From JAJYVT01 sp036796435 (GTDB taxonomy: Bacteria; Actinomycetota; Acidimicrobiia; Acidimicrobiales; RAAP-2), in the NCBI GenBank assembly GCA_036796435.1, contig DAIRCY010000018.1:1-33475 (forward strand): 33,475 nucleotides of DNA. Reading direction: 5' to 3'. The translations under genes were made by a program, and so were the position numbers. Below the pieces are notes generated by a model. The model saw only the letters and a list, made by a program, of their open reading frames with translations, was not told where the DNA came from and did not search any database. Positions 1 through 7,296 of the stretch are shown in pieces; the stretch's first letter is position 1, and each line of letters begins with the position of its first letter.

Positions 1-1053
1 CCCGCACCCGACTTCCCCGACGAGGTGCGACGCGCGATGGGAGCGGCCGCGGTCAAGGTCTCCGAAGCGTGCGGCTACGTGAACGCCGGCACGGTGGAGT
101 TCCTCTACGAGGACGGCGACTTCTACTTCCTCGAGATGAACACCCGGCTCCAGGTGGAGCACCCCGTCACCGAGCTCGTCACCGGACTCGACCTCGTCGC
201 GTGGCAGCTCCGCGTCGCCGCCGGCGAGCCGCTCGACTTCCGTCAGGACGACATCGAGCGGCGCGGCCACGCGATCGAGGTGCGTATCAACGCAGAGGAC
301 CCTTCTGGCGGGCGGTTCGCCCCGTCGCCCGGGACGATCACGGTGTTCGAGCCGCCGGCAGGGCCGGGCGTCCGTCTCGACGCCGGCTACGCGGCCGGGG
401 ACGCCGTGAGCCAGTACTACGACAACCTCGTCGCGAAGCTCGTCGTCTGGGCCGAAGACCGCGACTCGGCCCGCCGGCGCATGCTGCGTGCCCTCGAGGA
501 AACGCGGATCGAGGGCATCGCCACCACCATCCCGGCCGACATCGCGATCCTCTCGCACGAGGACTTCGCGGCCGCCCGCCACTCCACGAAGTGGGTGGAG
601 GAGCAGCTGGACCTTTCCCATCTCACGACTGNNNNNNNNNNCCCCCCCCCGGCCGCCCCGCGGGGGACCGAGGGGCTGGAAGCCCGCGAGATCACCGCCG
701 AGGTCGACGGCCGCCGCTACCGGCTGAAGCTCTGGGTGCCTGCGGGCGCTGTGGCGTCAGCCGTCGCCACGACGGCTGCGCCCGGCGGGGCGGGACGCCA
801 GCGTGCTCACGCGGCACGCTCCGCGAGCACCGACGCCGGGACCGGAACGGTCACCGTCCCGATGCAGGGCACGATCGTGAAGGTGCTCGTGGCCGCCGGG
901 GACACGGTCGAGGCCGGGCAGACCATCTGCATCCTCGAGGCCATGAAGATGGAGAACGCCATCGGTGCAGGACGAGACGGCGTCGTGAAGGAGGTCCGTG
1001 TCGCCGCAGGAGACTCGGTCGGCGGCGGCGACGTGGTCGCGGTCATCGAATAG
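1..1053 (+). CDS. Acyl-CoA carboxylase biotin carboxylase/BCCP subunit, C-terminal part (5' end outside window)
   Basis: This is the 3' end of an alpha-type subunit of an acetyl-/propionyl-CoA carboxylase, which carboxylates biotin with ATP and bicarbonate and carries the biotin on its own C-terminal domain. The reading frame is open from base 1, so the start lies to the left. Visible parts are the end of the ATP-grasp domain (EMNTRLQVEHPVTE), the biotin-carboxylase C-terminal domain (GHAIEVRINAEDP), a linker interrupted by ten Ns, and a biotinyl domain whose EAMKMEN motif carries the biotinylated lysine, about 30 residues before the TAG stop at 1051. The frame stays open across the Ns, but the true gap length is unknown. 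The nearby methylmalonyl-CoA mutase makes propionyl-CoA carboxylase attractive, but substrate choice is set by the beta subunit, which is not in the window. Confidence 0.93.
   Translation, partial: PAPDFPDEVRRAMGAAAVKVSEACGYVNAGTVEFLYEDGDFYFLEMNTRLQVEHPVTELVTGLDLVAWQLRVAAGEPLDFRQDDIERRGHAIEVRINAEDPSGGRFAPSPGTITVFEPPAGPGVRLDAGYAAGDAVSQYYDNLVAKLVVWAEDRDSARRRMLRALEETRIEGIATTIPADIAILSHEDFAAARHSTKWVEEQLDLSHLTTXXXXPPPAAPRGTEGLEAREITAEVDGRRYRLKLWVPAGAVASAVATTAAPGGAGRQRAHAARSASTDAGTGTVTVPMQGTIVKVLVAAGDTVEAGQTICILEAMKMENAIGAGRDGVVKEVRVAAGDSVGGGDVVAVIE
632..641. other. Assembly gap (10 N)
   Basis: Ten consecutive Ns sit inside the linker of the carboxylase gene and are followed directly by a run of C residues (642-650 and beyond into GGCC). 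The gap size is probably nominal. A hard-to-sequence GC-rich linker is the likely cause. Confidence 0.99.
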
Positions 1054-1060
1054 CGCCGCA

Positions 1061-2236
1061 GTGGACGCGAAAGCCCGCGCAGTGTCCGCCGTCGAGCGGC
1101 GCGAGAAGGACCTGCTCTCCCTCAGCCACGACCTGCACGCGAACCCCGAGACCTCGTTCGAAGAGCACCGGTCCGCAGCTGCGGTCGCAGCCATGTTCGA
1201 GGGGGTGCCGGGCTTCCACCTGACCTCGCATGCCTTCGGCATGCCCACGGCCTTCACGGCGCGCGCCGGCTCGGGACCTCTCGTCGTCGCCATCTGCGCC
1301 GAGTACGACGCCCTGCCCGACGTCGGCCACGCCTGCGGGCACAACGTCATCGCCGCGGCGGCCGTCGGCGCGGGATTGGCGCTCGCAGAGGTGGCAGACG
1401 AGGTCGGGCTCACCGTCCTCGTACTCGGGACGCCCGCCGAAGAAGGTGGCGGGGGCAAGGTGCTCATGCTCGAGCGCGGCGCGTTCGACGGCGTGCACGC
1501 GGCGATGATGGTGCACCCCTGGCCCGCCGACCGGCTCGCCGGGAAGTGCCTCGCCGTCTCTCATTTCGACGTGATCTACCGCGGACGTGAGGCGCACGCG
1601 TCCGCCGCTCCCTGGGAGGGCGTGAACGCGCTCGACGCGATGACCGTCGCGCAGGTGGGGATCGGCCTGCTCCGCCAACAGCTGCGCCCCGGCGACCAGG
1701 TGCACGGGTACGTCATGGACGGGGGCGCCGCGGCGAACATCATCCCCGAGACCGTCCGAGGTCGCTTCATGTGCCGGGCGACGACGCTCGCAGACCTCGA
1801 GCTGCTCGAGCCTCGCGTGCGTGCGTGCTTCGACGCCGGCTCCCTCGCCACGGGCGCCACGGTCGCTTACGAGGAGCAGTGCCCCGTCTACTCGCACATG
1901 GAGAGCGACACCCCGCTCCTGCAGGCGTACCGTGCGAACGCGGAGGCGCTCGGCCGGCGCTTCTCCCTCGACGACGGGGGGGTGCCGCTGCCCACGTTCT
2001 CCACCGACATGGCGAACGTGTCGCTCGCGGTGCCCACGATCCATCCGCTGCTCGGCATCGACGCGGGCGGAGCGGTCAACCATCAGCACGCGTTCGCCGC
2101 GGCGTGCGCCGGTCCTTCGGCGGACGCCGCCGTTCGCGACGGGGCCATCGCGATGGCGTGGACGGCGATCGACGCCGCGACCGACCCGGCGCTGCGCGAG
2201 CACCTCCTTCGCCCAGCTCAGCCGCCGGGGCTGTAG
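1061..2236 (+). CDS. M20 family metal-dependent amidohydrolase/peptidase
   Basis: Predicted cytoplasmic zinc/manganese hydrolase of the M20D type (p-aminobenzoyl-glutamate, N-acyl-amino-acid or dipeptide hydrolases), 391 residues, which is normal for the family. Seen in the sequence: the AEYDALP and VGHACGHN motifs that hold a metal-ligand His, the GTPAEEGGGGK segment with the catalytic Glu pair, HPWPAD, the REAHASAAPWEGVNALDA dimerisation segment and a C-terminal GGAVNHQHAF. I place the start at GTG 1061, eight bases after the stop of the carboxylase gene; GTG 1082 is an alternative, and neither has a clear ribosome site. The short gap suggests co-transcription with the carboxylase. The gene converges on the mutase gene and their ends overlap by 19 bases. 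The substrate cannot be told from sequence. Confidence 0.88.
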   Translation: MDAKARAVSAVERREKDLLSLSHDLHANPETSFEEHRSAAAVAAMFEGVPGFHLTSHAFGMPTAFTARAGSGPLVVAICAEYDALPDVGHACGHNVIAAAAVGAGLALAEVADEVGLTVLVLGTPAEEGGGGKVLMLERGAFDGVHAAMMVHPWPADRLAGKCLAVSHFDVIYRGREAHASAAPWEGVNALDAMTVAQVGIGLLRQQLRPGDQVHGYVMDGGAAANIIPETVRGRFMCRATTLADLELLEPRVRACFDAGSLATGATVAYEEQCPVYSHMESDTPLLQAYRANAEALGRRFSLDDGGVPLPTFSTDMANVSLAVPTIHPLLGIDAGGAVNHQHAFAAACAGPSADAAVRDGAIAMAWTAIDAATDPALREHLLRPAQPPGL

Positions 2237-3810
2237 ACCCCCCATTCGGCACGCAACGCGTCGGAGACCTCGCCGAGGGTCGCCATCCGGCGGAGCGCCT
2301 CTTTCATGGGGACGAGCAGGTTCTGGCTCCCACGCGCCGCCGCGCGGACGTCGTCGAGCGCCGCCTCGACCGCGCCTGCGTCACGTTCGGCACGGACCCG
2401 CTCGAGGCGAGCTACCTGTGCGCGCTGCAGCTCGGGGTCGATGGGGAACACCTCGGCCACTTCTACCGACTCGTCGACGAAGCGGTTCACCCCGACGACG
2501 ACGACTTCGCCGTCGTCCACGGCTTTGGCGTACGCGTACGCGGCCGCCTCGATCTCCTCCTGGAGGAACCGGGCCTCGATCGCCGCGACCGCGCCACCCA
2601 TCGCGTCGATCCGCTCCAGGTACTCGAGCGCGCCCCGCTCGACCTCGTCGGTGAGCGACTCGACGAAGTAGGAGCCGCCGAGCGGGTCTGCGGTGTCCGC
2701 GATCCCCGACTCGTAGCCGACGATCTGCTGGGTTCGGAGTGCCAACTTGGCGGCCCTCTCGGTCGGGAGGCCGAGCGCCTCGTCGAACCCGTTCGTATGC
2801 AGGCTCTGGGTGCCTCCGAGGGCCGCCGCAAGTGCCTGCAACGTCACGCGCACGGTGTTGATGTCGGGCTGCTGCGCGGTGAGGGTGGAGCCTCCGGTCT
2901 GGGCGTGGAACCTGAGCACCTTGGAGCGGTCTTCTTTCGCGCCGAAGCGCTCGGTCATGATCCGCGCCCACATGCGGCGCGCGGCACGGAACTTCGCAAC
3001 CTCTTCGAAGAGGTTGTTGTGCGCGTTGAAGAAGAACGACAGCCTCGGCGCGAACTCGTCGACCGCGAGCCCCGCCTCGAGCGCCGCCTCCACGTACGCG
3101 ATGCCGTCGGCGAGGGTGAACGCGACCTCCTGCACCGCCGTCGAGCCCGCCTCGCGGATGTGGTAGCCGGAGATCGAGATGGTGTTCCAGTTCGGGAGGT
3201 GCGCACGGCAGTACGAGAAGGTGTCGACGATCAGTCGCATCGATGGCCGCGGCGGGTAGATGTAGGTGCCGCGGGCCACGTACTCCTTGAGGATGTCGTT
3301 CTGGATCGTCCCGCCGAGCGAGCCCGCGGCCACCCCTTGCTCTTCTGCGACCAGCTGGTAGAGGAGGAGCAAGATGGCGGCGGTCGCGTTGATGGTCATC
3401 GACGTCGTCACCGCGTCGAGCGGCAGTCCCGCGAGCAGCAGGCGCATGTCGGCGAGCGAGTCGATGGCGACGCCGACCTTCCCCACCTCTCCCTCCGCGC
3501 GTGGGTGGTCGGAGTCGAACCCCATCTGGGTCGGCAGGTCGAACGCGCACGAGAGCCCCGTCTGGCCGTGCTGCAAGAGGAACCTGAACCGCTCGTTGGT
3601 CGCTTCGGCGGTGCCGAACCCCGCGTACTGGCGCATCGTCCACAGGCGGCGCCGGTACATCTCGGGATGGACCCCGCGGGTGTAGGGATAGCTGCCGGGC
3701 TCGCCCAGCTTCTCCTCGGGGACCCACCCGTCGAGCGCGTCGGGCCCGTAGACGGGGCGGACCTCGATTCCCGACGTGGTCCGGCGCGTGCTCTCGTCCA
3801 TCGTGGCCAC
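2218..3810 (-). CDS. Methylmalonyl-CoA mutase large (catalytic) subunit, without B12-binding domain
   Basis: Adenosylcobalamin-dependent acyl-CoA mutase catalytic subunit, 530 residues. It covers the TIM-barrel domain only: there is no DxHxxG cobalamin-binding domain, so a separate small B12-binding subunit must exist elsewhere. Seen: RQYAGFGTA (Tyr62), TIQNDILKEYVARGTY (Arg180) and SISGYHIREAG (His217). Their spacings (118 and 37 residues) equal those of Tyr89, Arg207 and His244 of the Propionibacterium enzyme. Known for the family, Tyr89 and Arg207 contact the methylmalonyl carboxylate, whereas isobutyryl-CoA mutases carry Phe and Gln there. Methylmalonyl-CoA, or less likely ethylmalonyl-CoA, is therefore the likely substrate. 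The start is GTG 3810; ATG 3801 is an in-frame alternative. With the carboxylase to its left it fits propionyl-CoA to succinyl-CoA conversion. Confidence 0.9.
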   Translation of the reverse strand: MATMDESTRRTTSGIEVRPVYGPDALDGWVPEEKLGEPGSYPYTRGVHPEMYRRRLWTMRQYAGFGTAEATNERFRFLLQHGQTGLSCAFDLPTQMGFDSDHPRAEGEVGKVGVAIDSLADMRLLLAGLPLDAVTTSMTINATAAILLLLYQLVAEEQGVAAGSLGGTIQNDILKEYVARGTYIYPPRPSMRLIVDTFSYCRAHLPNWNTISISGYHIREAGSTAVQEVAFTLADGIAYVEAALEAGLAVDEFAPRLSFFFNAHNNLFEEVAKFRAARRMWARIMTERFGAKEDRSKVLRFHAQTGGSTLTAQQPDINTVRVTLQALAAALGGTQSLHTNGFDEALGLPTERAAKLALRTQQIVGYESGIADTADPLGGSYFVESLTDEVERGALEYLERIDAMGGAVAAIEARFLQEEIEAAAYAYAKAVDDGEVVVVGVNRFVDESVEVAEVFPIDPELQRAQVARLERVRAERDAGAVEAALDDVRAAARGSQNLLVPMKEALRRMATLGEVSDALRAEWGVYSPGG

Positions 3811-3894
3811 GGTCCCAGGCTACGGCGAGGGGCCGGCGAGCGGCCACGTGGGCCGCGGCCGGTGGGATGGGTGCTGTGAAGCCGATGCCGGTCC

Positions 3895-3923
3895 TTGACG
3901 GCGACGGCGGAACCATGTCTACT
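3895..3923 (+). promoter_or_regulatory. Putative sigma70-type promoter of the leucyl-tRNA synthetase transcript
   Basis: A TTGACG -35 box (3895-3900), a 17-base spacer and a TCTACT -10 box (3918-3923) match the bacterial consensus at 5/6 and 4/6 positions. Transcription would start near 3930, about three bases before the leader peptide ATG, giving an almost leaderless small reading frame. This is inferred from sequence match and position. Confidence 0.5.
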
Positions 3924-3932
3924 GATCGGACC

Positions 3933-3965
3933 ATGCGTGCGACCACGACCGTCCTGCTGACCTGA
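3933..3965 (+). CDS. Leader peptide MRATTTVLLT upstream of leucyl-tRNA synthetase
   Basis: A ten-codon reading frame (MRATTTVLLT, then TGA) lies between a good promoter and an intrinsic terminator, 118 bases before the leucyl-tRNA synthetase gene. It holds three Thr codons, one Val codon and two adjacent Leu codons (CTG CTG, 3954-3959) just before the stop. An in-frame ATG at 3915 would extend it to 16 codons but lies upstream of the predicted transcript start. Leader peptides rich in the cognate amino acid control many amino-acid and tRNA-synthetase genes by ribosome-dependent attenuation, and leaderless leader peptides are known in actinobacteria. Two Leu codons before a leucine enzyme fit that picture, but whether it is translated is inferred. 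Confidence 0.5.
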   Translation: MRATTTVLLT

Positions 3966-3966
3966 C

Positions 3967-3990
3967 CGCGAGCGCCCCACCGCGCTCGCG
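3967..3990 (+). promoter_or_regulatory. Hairpin directly after the leader peptide stop (pause or anti-terminator element)
   Basis: A perfect 8-bp stem (CGCGAGCG at 3967-3974 with CGCTCGCG at 3983-3990) with an 8-base loop begins two bases after the leader stop codon. A ribosome resting on that stop would cover the left arm. In attenuators a hairpin in this place acts as a pause signal or competes with the terminator. The structure is read directly; its role is inferred. Confidence 0.5.
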
Positions 3991-3995
3991 TCCGA

Positions 3996-4021
3996 CCTCC
4001 TGCTGCGGCAGGAGGTTTTTT
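3996..4021 (+). terminator. Intrinsic terminator in the leucyl-tRNA synthetase leader
   Basis: A perfect 8-bp stem (CCTCCTGC 3996-4003 with GCAGGAGG 4008-4015) closes a 4-base loop and is followed at once by six Ts (4016-4021). It stands 61 bases before the synthetase ATG and after a leader peptide, on the same strand, so it most likely serves as a conditional (attenuator) terminator. The octamer TCCTGCTG of the terminator's left side (3998-4005) is repeated exactly in the leader at the two Leu codons (3952-3959), so the leader could compete for the terminator's right arm. Confidence 0.8.
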
Positions 4022-4082
4022 GTTGCCCCGTCACGCCGGCGCGGCACGGCCCGAGCGCCGCGGCGGCCCCAGTGAGGAAGCG

Positions 4083-6365
4083 ATGCGACTCCCCTACGAC
4101 TTCCACGAGATCGAAGAGCGATGGCGCCGCCGATGGCGCGAGACGCACCAGGACGAGCCGCCGGGCGAGCTGATCTCGCCGCGCTCGGAGCGGTGCTTCT
4201 ACAACCTGGCCGAGTTCCCGTACCCCTCGGCCGAGGGGCTCCACGTCGGGCACGTCTTCAGGTACTCGGGACTGGACGCCTACGGGCGGTACCAAGGGAT
4301 GCGGGGCCGCGTGCTCTTCCAGCCGATCGGCTTCGACGCCTTCGGCATCCACACCGAGAACTTCGCCCTCCGCACCGGGGCGCACCCGGCGACGCTGACC
4401 GCCCGCACGAAGGCCGCCTTCCGAGCCCAGCTCTCGCGCGGCGGTATGGCGTGGGACTGGTCCCGGAGCGTGGACACGAGCGATCCCCGCTACTACCGCT
4501 GGACGCAGTGGATCCTCACGCGCCTGTTCGACGCCGGCCTCATGTACCAGGCGGAGGCGCCGGTCGTCTGGTGCCCCTCGTGCCTCACGGTGCTCGCACG
4601 CGAACAGACCGAGGGCGACCGGTGCGAGCGGTGCGGGACCGCGGTGACCGAGCGCCGGATGCGCCAGTGGTTCCTCCGCACCACGGCCTACGCAGAGCGT
4701 CTCCTCGACGGGCTCGACCGGCTCGACTGGCCGGAGCGGTCGAAGCGGCTCCAGCGGAACTGGATCGGAAGGTCGGAAGGACGCGAGATCGACTTCGGCG
4801 ACCTCACGGTGTTCACCACGCGTCCCGAGACCCTTCCCGCCGTCACGTTCCTCGCCGTCGCCGCCGGCCACCCTGCGGCGGGCGGCACGCGCCCTCATCC
4901 GCTTTCGGGGACGCAGCTTCCGGTGCTCGAGGCGCCGTACGTGATCGAGACCTACGGCACCGGAGCGGTCATGGGCGTCCCCGCGCACGACGAGCGGGAC
5001 CGGGTCTTTGCCGAGGCGCACGGGCTCCCTTCTTCCGACGCGGCGCTCCTCGACGCCGCCGCCGCTGCGAGGGTCGGCAAGCCGGCAGTGCGCTACAGGA
5101 TGCGGGACTGGCTCATCTCCCGCCAGCGCTACTGGGGGCCGCCGATCCCGATCGTCCACTGCGCCGGCTGCGGGCCAGTGGCCGTAGGGGACGACCGGCT
5201 TCCGGTGCTCCTCCCGCACGTCGCCGACGTCCGGCCCACGGGCACCGGAGAATCCCCCCTCGCCGGCGTGCCCTCGTTCGTCGAGACCCGGTGTCCTGCG
5301 TGCGAGGGCCCGGCCCGGCGGGAGACGGACGTCTCGGACACCTTCGTCGACTCGGCGTGGTACTTCCTGCGCTACCCGTCTGCCGAGCGCGACGACGTCG
5401 CGTGGGACCCTGCCCGGACGCGCCGCCCCGACTTCTACGCGGGCGGACCAGAGCACGTCCAGCGCCACCACCTCTACGCGAGGTTCATGACGATGGCCCT
5501 CTTCGACCTCGGCCTCGTACCGTTCGAAGAGCCGTTCCCCCGGATCCGGCTCGGCGGCCTCCTCGTGAAGGAGGGAACCAAGATGTCGAAGAGCCGTGGC
5601 AACGTCGTGAGCCCCGACGGCTACGTCGCGGCGCACGGGGCGGACGTGCTCAGGTGCGCGCTTCTCTTCACGTGCCCCTGGGAGGCGGGGGGCAGCTTCC
5701 ACGACGAGACGATCGCCGGGATCGAGCGGTTCTTCGGACGGCTGTGGACGCTCGTGGCGGCCGCGGCCGACGACCCGGTCGCGTCCGAGGGCCCCGTGCA
5801 TACGGCGGGAGACGGGCGCCCCGGCGCCCCCGTGACGGACCCGGTGGTCGGGCGGGCGATCGTCGCGGTGGGTGACGCCATCGAGCGGTTCAGGTTCAAC
5901 GTCGCGCTCGCCCGCCTCATGGAAGCGGTCGACGCGGTCGCGTCCCGCGGCGGCGAGGCCGGTGGCGCGGCCGGGTCCCGCGGCGGCGAGGCCGGTGGCG
6001 CGGCCGGCGAGGCGGCCGTCTTGCTACGGCCGCTCGTCCAGCTGCTCGCGCCGCTCGCGCCACATCTCGCAGAGGAGCTCTGGCACCTCCTCGGCGGGTC
6101 CTCGAGCATCCACCGCGCACCGTGGCCCACCGTCGACCCCGCCGCGCTCGACGAGGACGAGGCGCTCGTCGTCGTCCAGGTGGACGGAAGGCTCCGTCAC
6201 CGGATCCGAGTGCCACGGGACGCAAGCGAGGACGACGTGGTGAAGCAGGCGGTGGCCTCCACCGGGGTCCGGCCCTTGCGGGTGGTCTACGTGCCTGGGC
6301 GCATCGTGAACCTCGTCACCCGATCGTCAGGAAACGAGGGTCCCTTCACGCACGCGCCCCGCTGA
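4083..6365 (+). CDS. leuS: Leucyl-tRNA synthetase with a compact editing domain
   Basis: Class I aminoacyl-tRNA synthetase that charges tRNA-Leu, cytoplasmic, 760 residues, shorter than the usual 800-880. Seen: the HIGH-type motif HVGH (residues 54-57), a Cys pair set (WCPSC, CERC) typical of the zinc module, the editing-domain motifs TTRPET (245-250) and AHDERD (301-306), RQRYWG, the KMSKS loop KMSKS (500-504), and the C-terminal VQVDGRLR...VVYVPGRIVNLV domain. Thr250 and Asp303 correspond to Thr252 and Asp345 of the E. coli enzyme but are about 40 residues closer, and the following segment is also short. A 33-bp in-frame duplication (5943-6008) lengthens a Gly/Ala loop in the anticodon-binding domain. 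The start is ATG 4083, with GAGGAAG just upstream. The gene follows a leader peptide and terminator. Confidence 0.93.
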   Translation: MRLPYDFHEIEERWRRRWRETHQDEPPGELISPRSERCFYNLAEFPYPSAEGLHVGHVFRYSGLDAYGRYQGMRGRVLFQPIGFDAFGIHTENFALRTGAHPATLTARTKAAFRAQLSRGGMAWDWSRSVDTSDPRYYRWTQWILTRLFDAGLMYQAEAPVVWCPSCLTVLAREQTEGDRCERCGTAVTERRMRQWFLRTTAYAERLLDGLDRLDWPERSKRLQRNWIGRSEGREIDFGDLTVFTTRPETLPAVTFLAVAAGHPAAGGTRPHPLSGTQLPVLEAPYVIETYGTGAVMGVPAHDERDRVFAEAHGLPSSDAALLDAAAAARVGKPAVRYRMRDWLISRQRYWGPPIPIVHCAGCGPVAVGDDRLPVLLPHVADVRPTGTGESPLAGVPSFVETRCPACEGPARRETDVSDTFVDSAWYFLRYPSAERDDVAWDPARTRRPDFYAGGPEHVQRHHLYARFMTMALFDLGLVPFEEPFPRIRLGGLLVKEGTKMSKSRGNVVSPDGYVAAHGADVLRCALLFTCPWEAGGSFHDETIAGIERFFGRLWTLVAAAADDPVASEGPVHTAGDGRPGAPVTDPVVGRAIVAVGDAIERFRFNVALARLMEAVDAVASRGGEAGGAAGSRGGEAGGAAGEAAVLLRPLVQLLAPLAPHLAEELWHLLGGSSSIHRAPWPTVDPAALDEDEALVVVQVDGRLRHRIRVPRDASEDDVVKQAVASTGVRPLRVVYVPGRIVNLVTRSSGNEGPFTHAPR
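5943..6008 (+). repeat. 33-bp tandem duplication inside leuS
   Basis: Two adjacent 33-base units, differing at the last base, encode SRGGEAGGAAG twice. They fall between two helices of the anticodon-binding domain, where other leucyl-tRNA synthetases have a short variable loop, and they keep the frame. Confidence 0.9.
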
Positions 6366-6399
6366 CGCGCGCCGAGGCGCGTCCGGGACCGCGCGCCAC

Positions 6400-7296
6400 G
6401 TGAGTCCCGCGGTACGAAACAGGCGCGCGCTGGGTACGTTCGGAGCCGTGCGACGGCGGGCCTTCTTCATCACGGCGGTCGCGGCCGCAATGACCACGGT
6501 CGGGTTCGGCGTTGCCGTCCCGTCCGCGGGAGCCGCTGTCGGCGCGGCGCACACGGGGCCCTACTACGTGGCAATCGGCGCCTCCGAGTCCGTCGGTGTG
6601 CAGCCGCTGAGCTCCGACCACCGCGGCATGCGCACCGACCAGGGGTACACCGACGACCTCACGAAGCTGGAGCAGCACCGCTGGCCCGGGCTGCGCCTGG
6701 TCGACTTCGGCTGCCCCGGCATCACCGCACAGGGCGCCCTCGACGGTGCCGGCCCATGCTCCTACCCGGCCGGGTCGGAGGTCGCCACAGCCGTCCGCTT
6801 CATCCGGGGTCATCCCGGCGAGGTCGCCCTCGTCACGGTCGACCTGGGCTTCAACGACGTGTGGCCGTGCCTGCTCCACCACCGGGTCGACCAGGCCTGC
6901 GTGGCGACCGCCATGTCCAGGGTGTCGAAGTCGGTCCGTGGGATCCTCGCCGCGCTGCGGGCGGCTGGCGGTCCGCACCTGTTCATCGTCGGCCTCGAGC
7001 ACGCCGATCCGTACGTCGCGACCGCCCGTATCGGAGACGTCGCCTTCGCCCAGGGGAGCGTCGCTGTCTTCGATCGGCTGAACGACGTGCTGAACTCTGC
7101 CTACGCCGCGGCGCACGCCGTCGTCGCCAAGGTGTCGGACCTGCGCCGGGGCGCGACCGGGCCGAAGGCCGTCCGGGCCGCCTGCGAGTCGACGTGGATG
7201 TGCACCCTCGGCAACATCCATCCGACCCCCGACGGCTATCGGGTGATCGCCGGCGCGATCGCCTCGGCCATCGCCGGCTCGCGAGGCGGCGGGTAG
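6400..7296 (+). CDS. Secreted SGNH/GDSL-family hydrolase
   Basis: Predicted exported serine esterase, lipase or carbohydrate deacylase of the SGNH fold, 298 residues from GTG 6400; GTG 6448 is an alternative start. A basic segment followed by a hydrophobic stretch and AGA-type cleavage site (about residues 18-45) forms a signal peptide. The SGNH blocks are visible: AIGASES (Ser62, block I, in place of GDSL), DFGCPGIT (Gly), DLGFNDV (Asn in block III) and NIHPTPDGY (catalytic His). Several Cys residues fit an extracytoplasmic protein. The gene converges on, and overlaps by 61 bases, an acyltransferase-3 gene. SGNH domains often act with or are fused to such acyltransferases, so removal or editing of acyl groups on envelope glycans is possible. 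The substrate is unknown. Confidence 0.85.
   Translation: MSPAVRNRRALGTFGAVRRRAFFITAVAAAMTTVGFGVAVPSAGAAVGAAHTGPYYVAIGASESVGVQPLSSDHRGMRTDQGYTDDLTKLEQHRWPGLRLVDFGCPGITAQGALDGAGPCSYPAGSEVATAVRFIRGHPGEVALVTVDLGFNDVWPCLLHHRVDQACVATAMSRVSKSVRGILAALRAAGGPHLFIVGLEHADPYVATARIGDVAFAQGSVAVFDRLNDVLNSAYAAAHAVVAKVSDLRRGATGPKAVRAACESTWMCTLGNIHPTPDGYRVIAGAIASAIAGSRGGG

Noticed and set aside
3895..4082. T-box riboswitch before leucyl-tRNA synthetase
   Set aside because: No T-box consensus (AGGGTGGNACCGCG type) or specifier-loop architecture is present; the small frame plus two hairpins fits a leader-peptide attenuator better.
3408..5801. Long open frame of nearly 800 codons on the minus strand, antisense to leuS and the mutase start
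   Set aside because: Its translation is Arg/Gly/Pro-rich without motifs, while the plus-strand leuS and the minus-strand mutase in another frame carry clear family motifs. High GC content produces such shadow frames.
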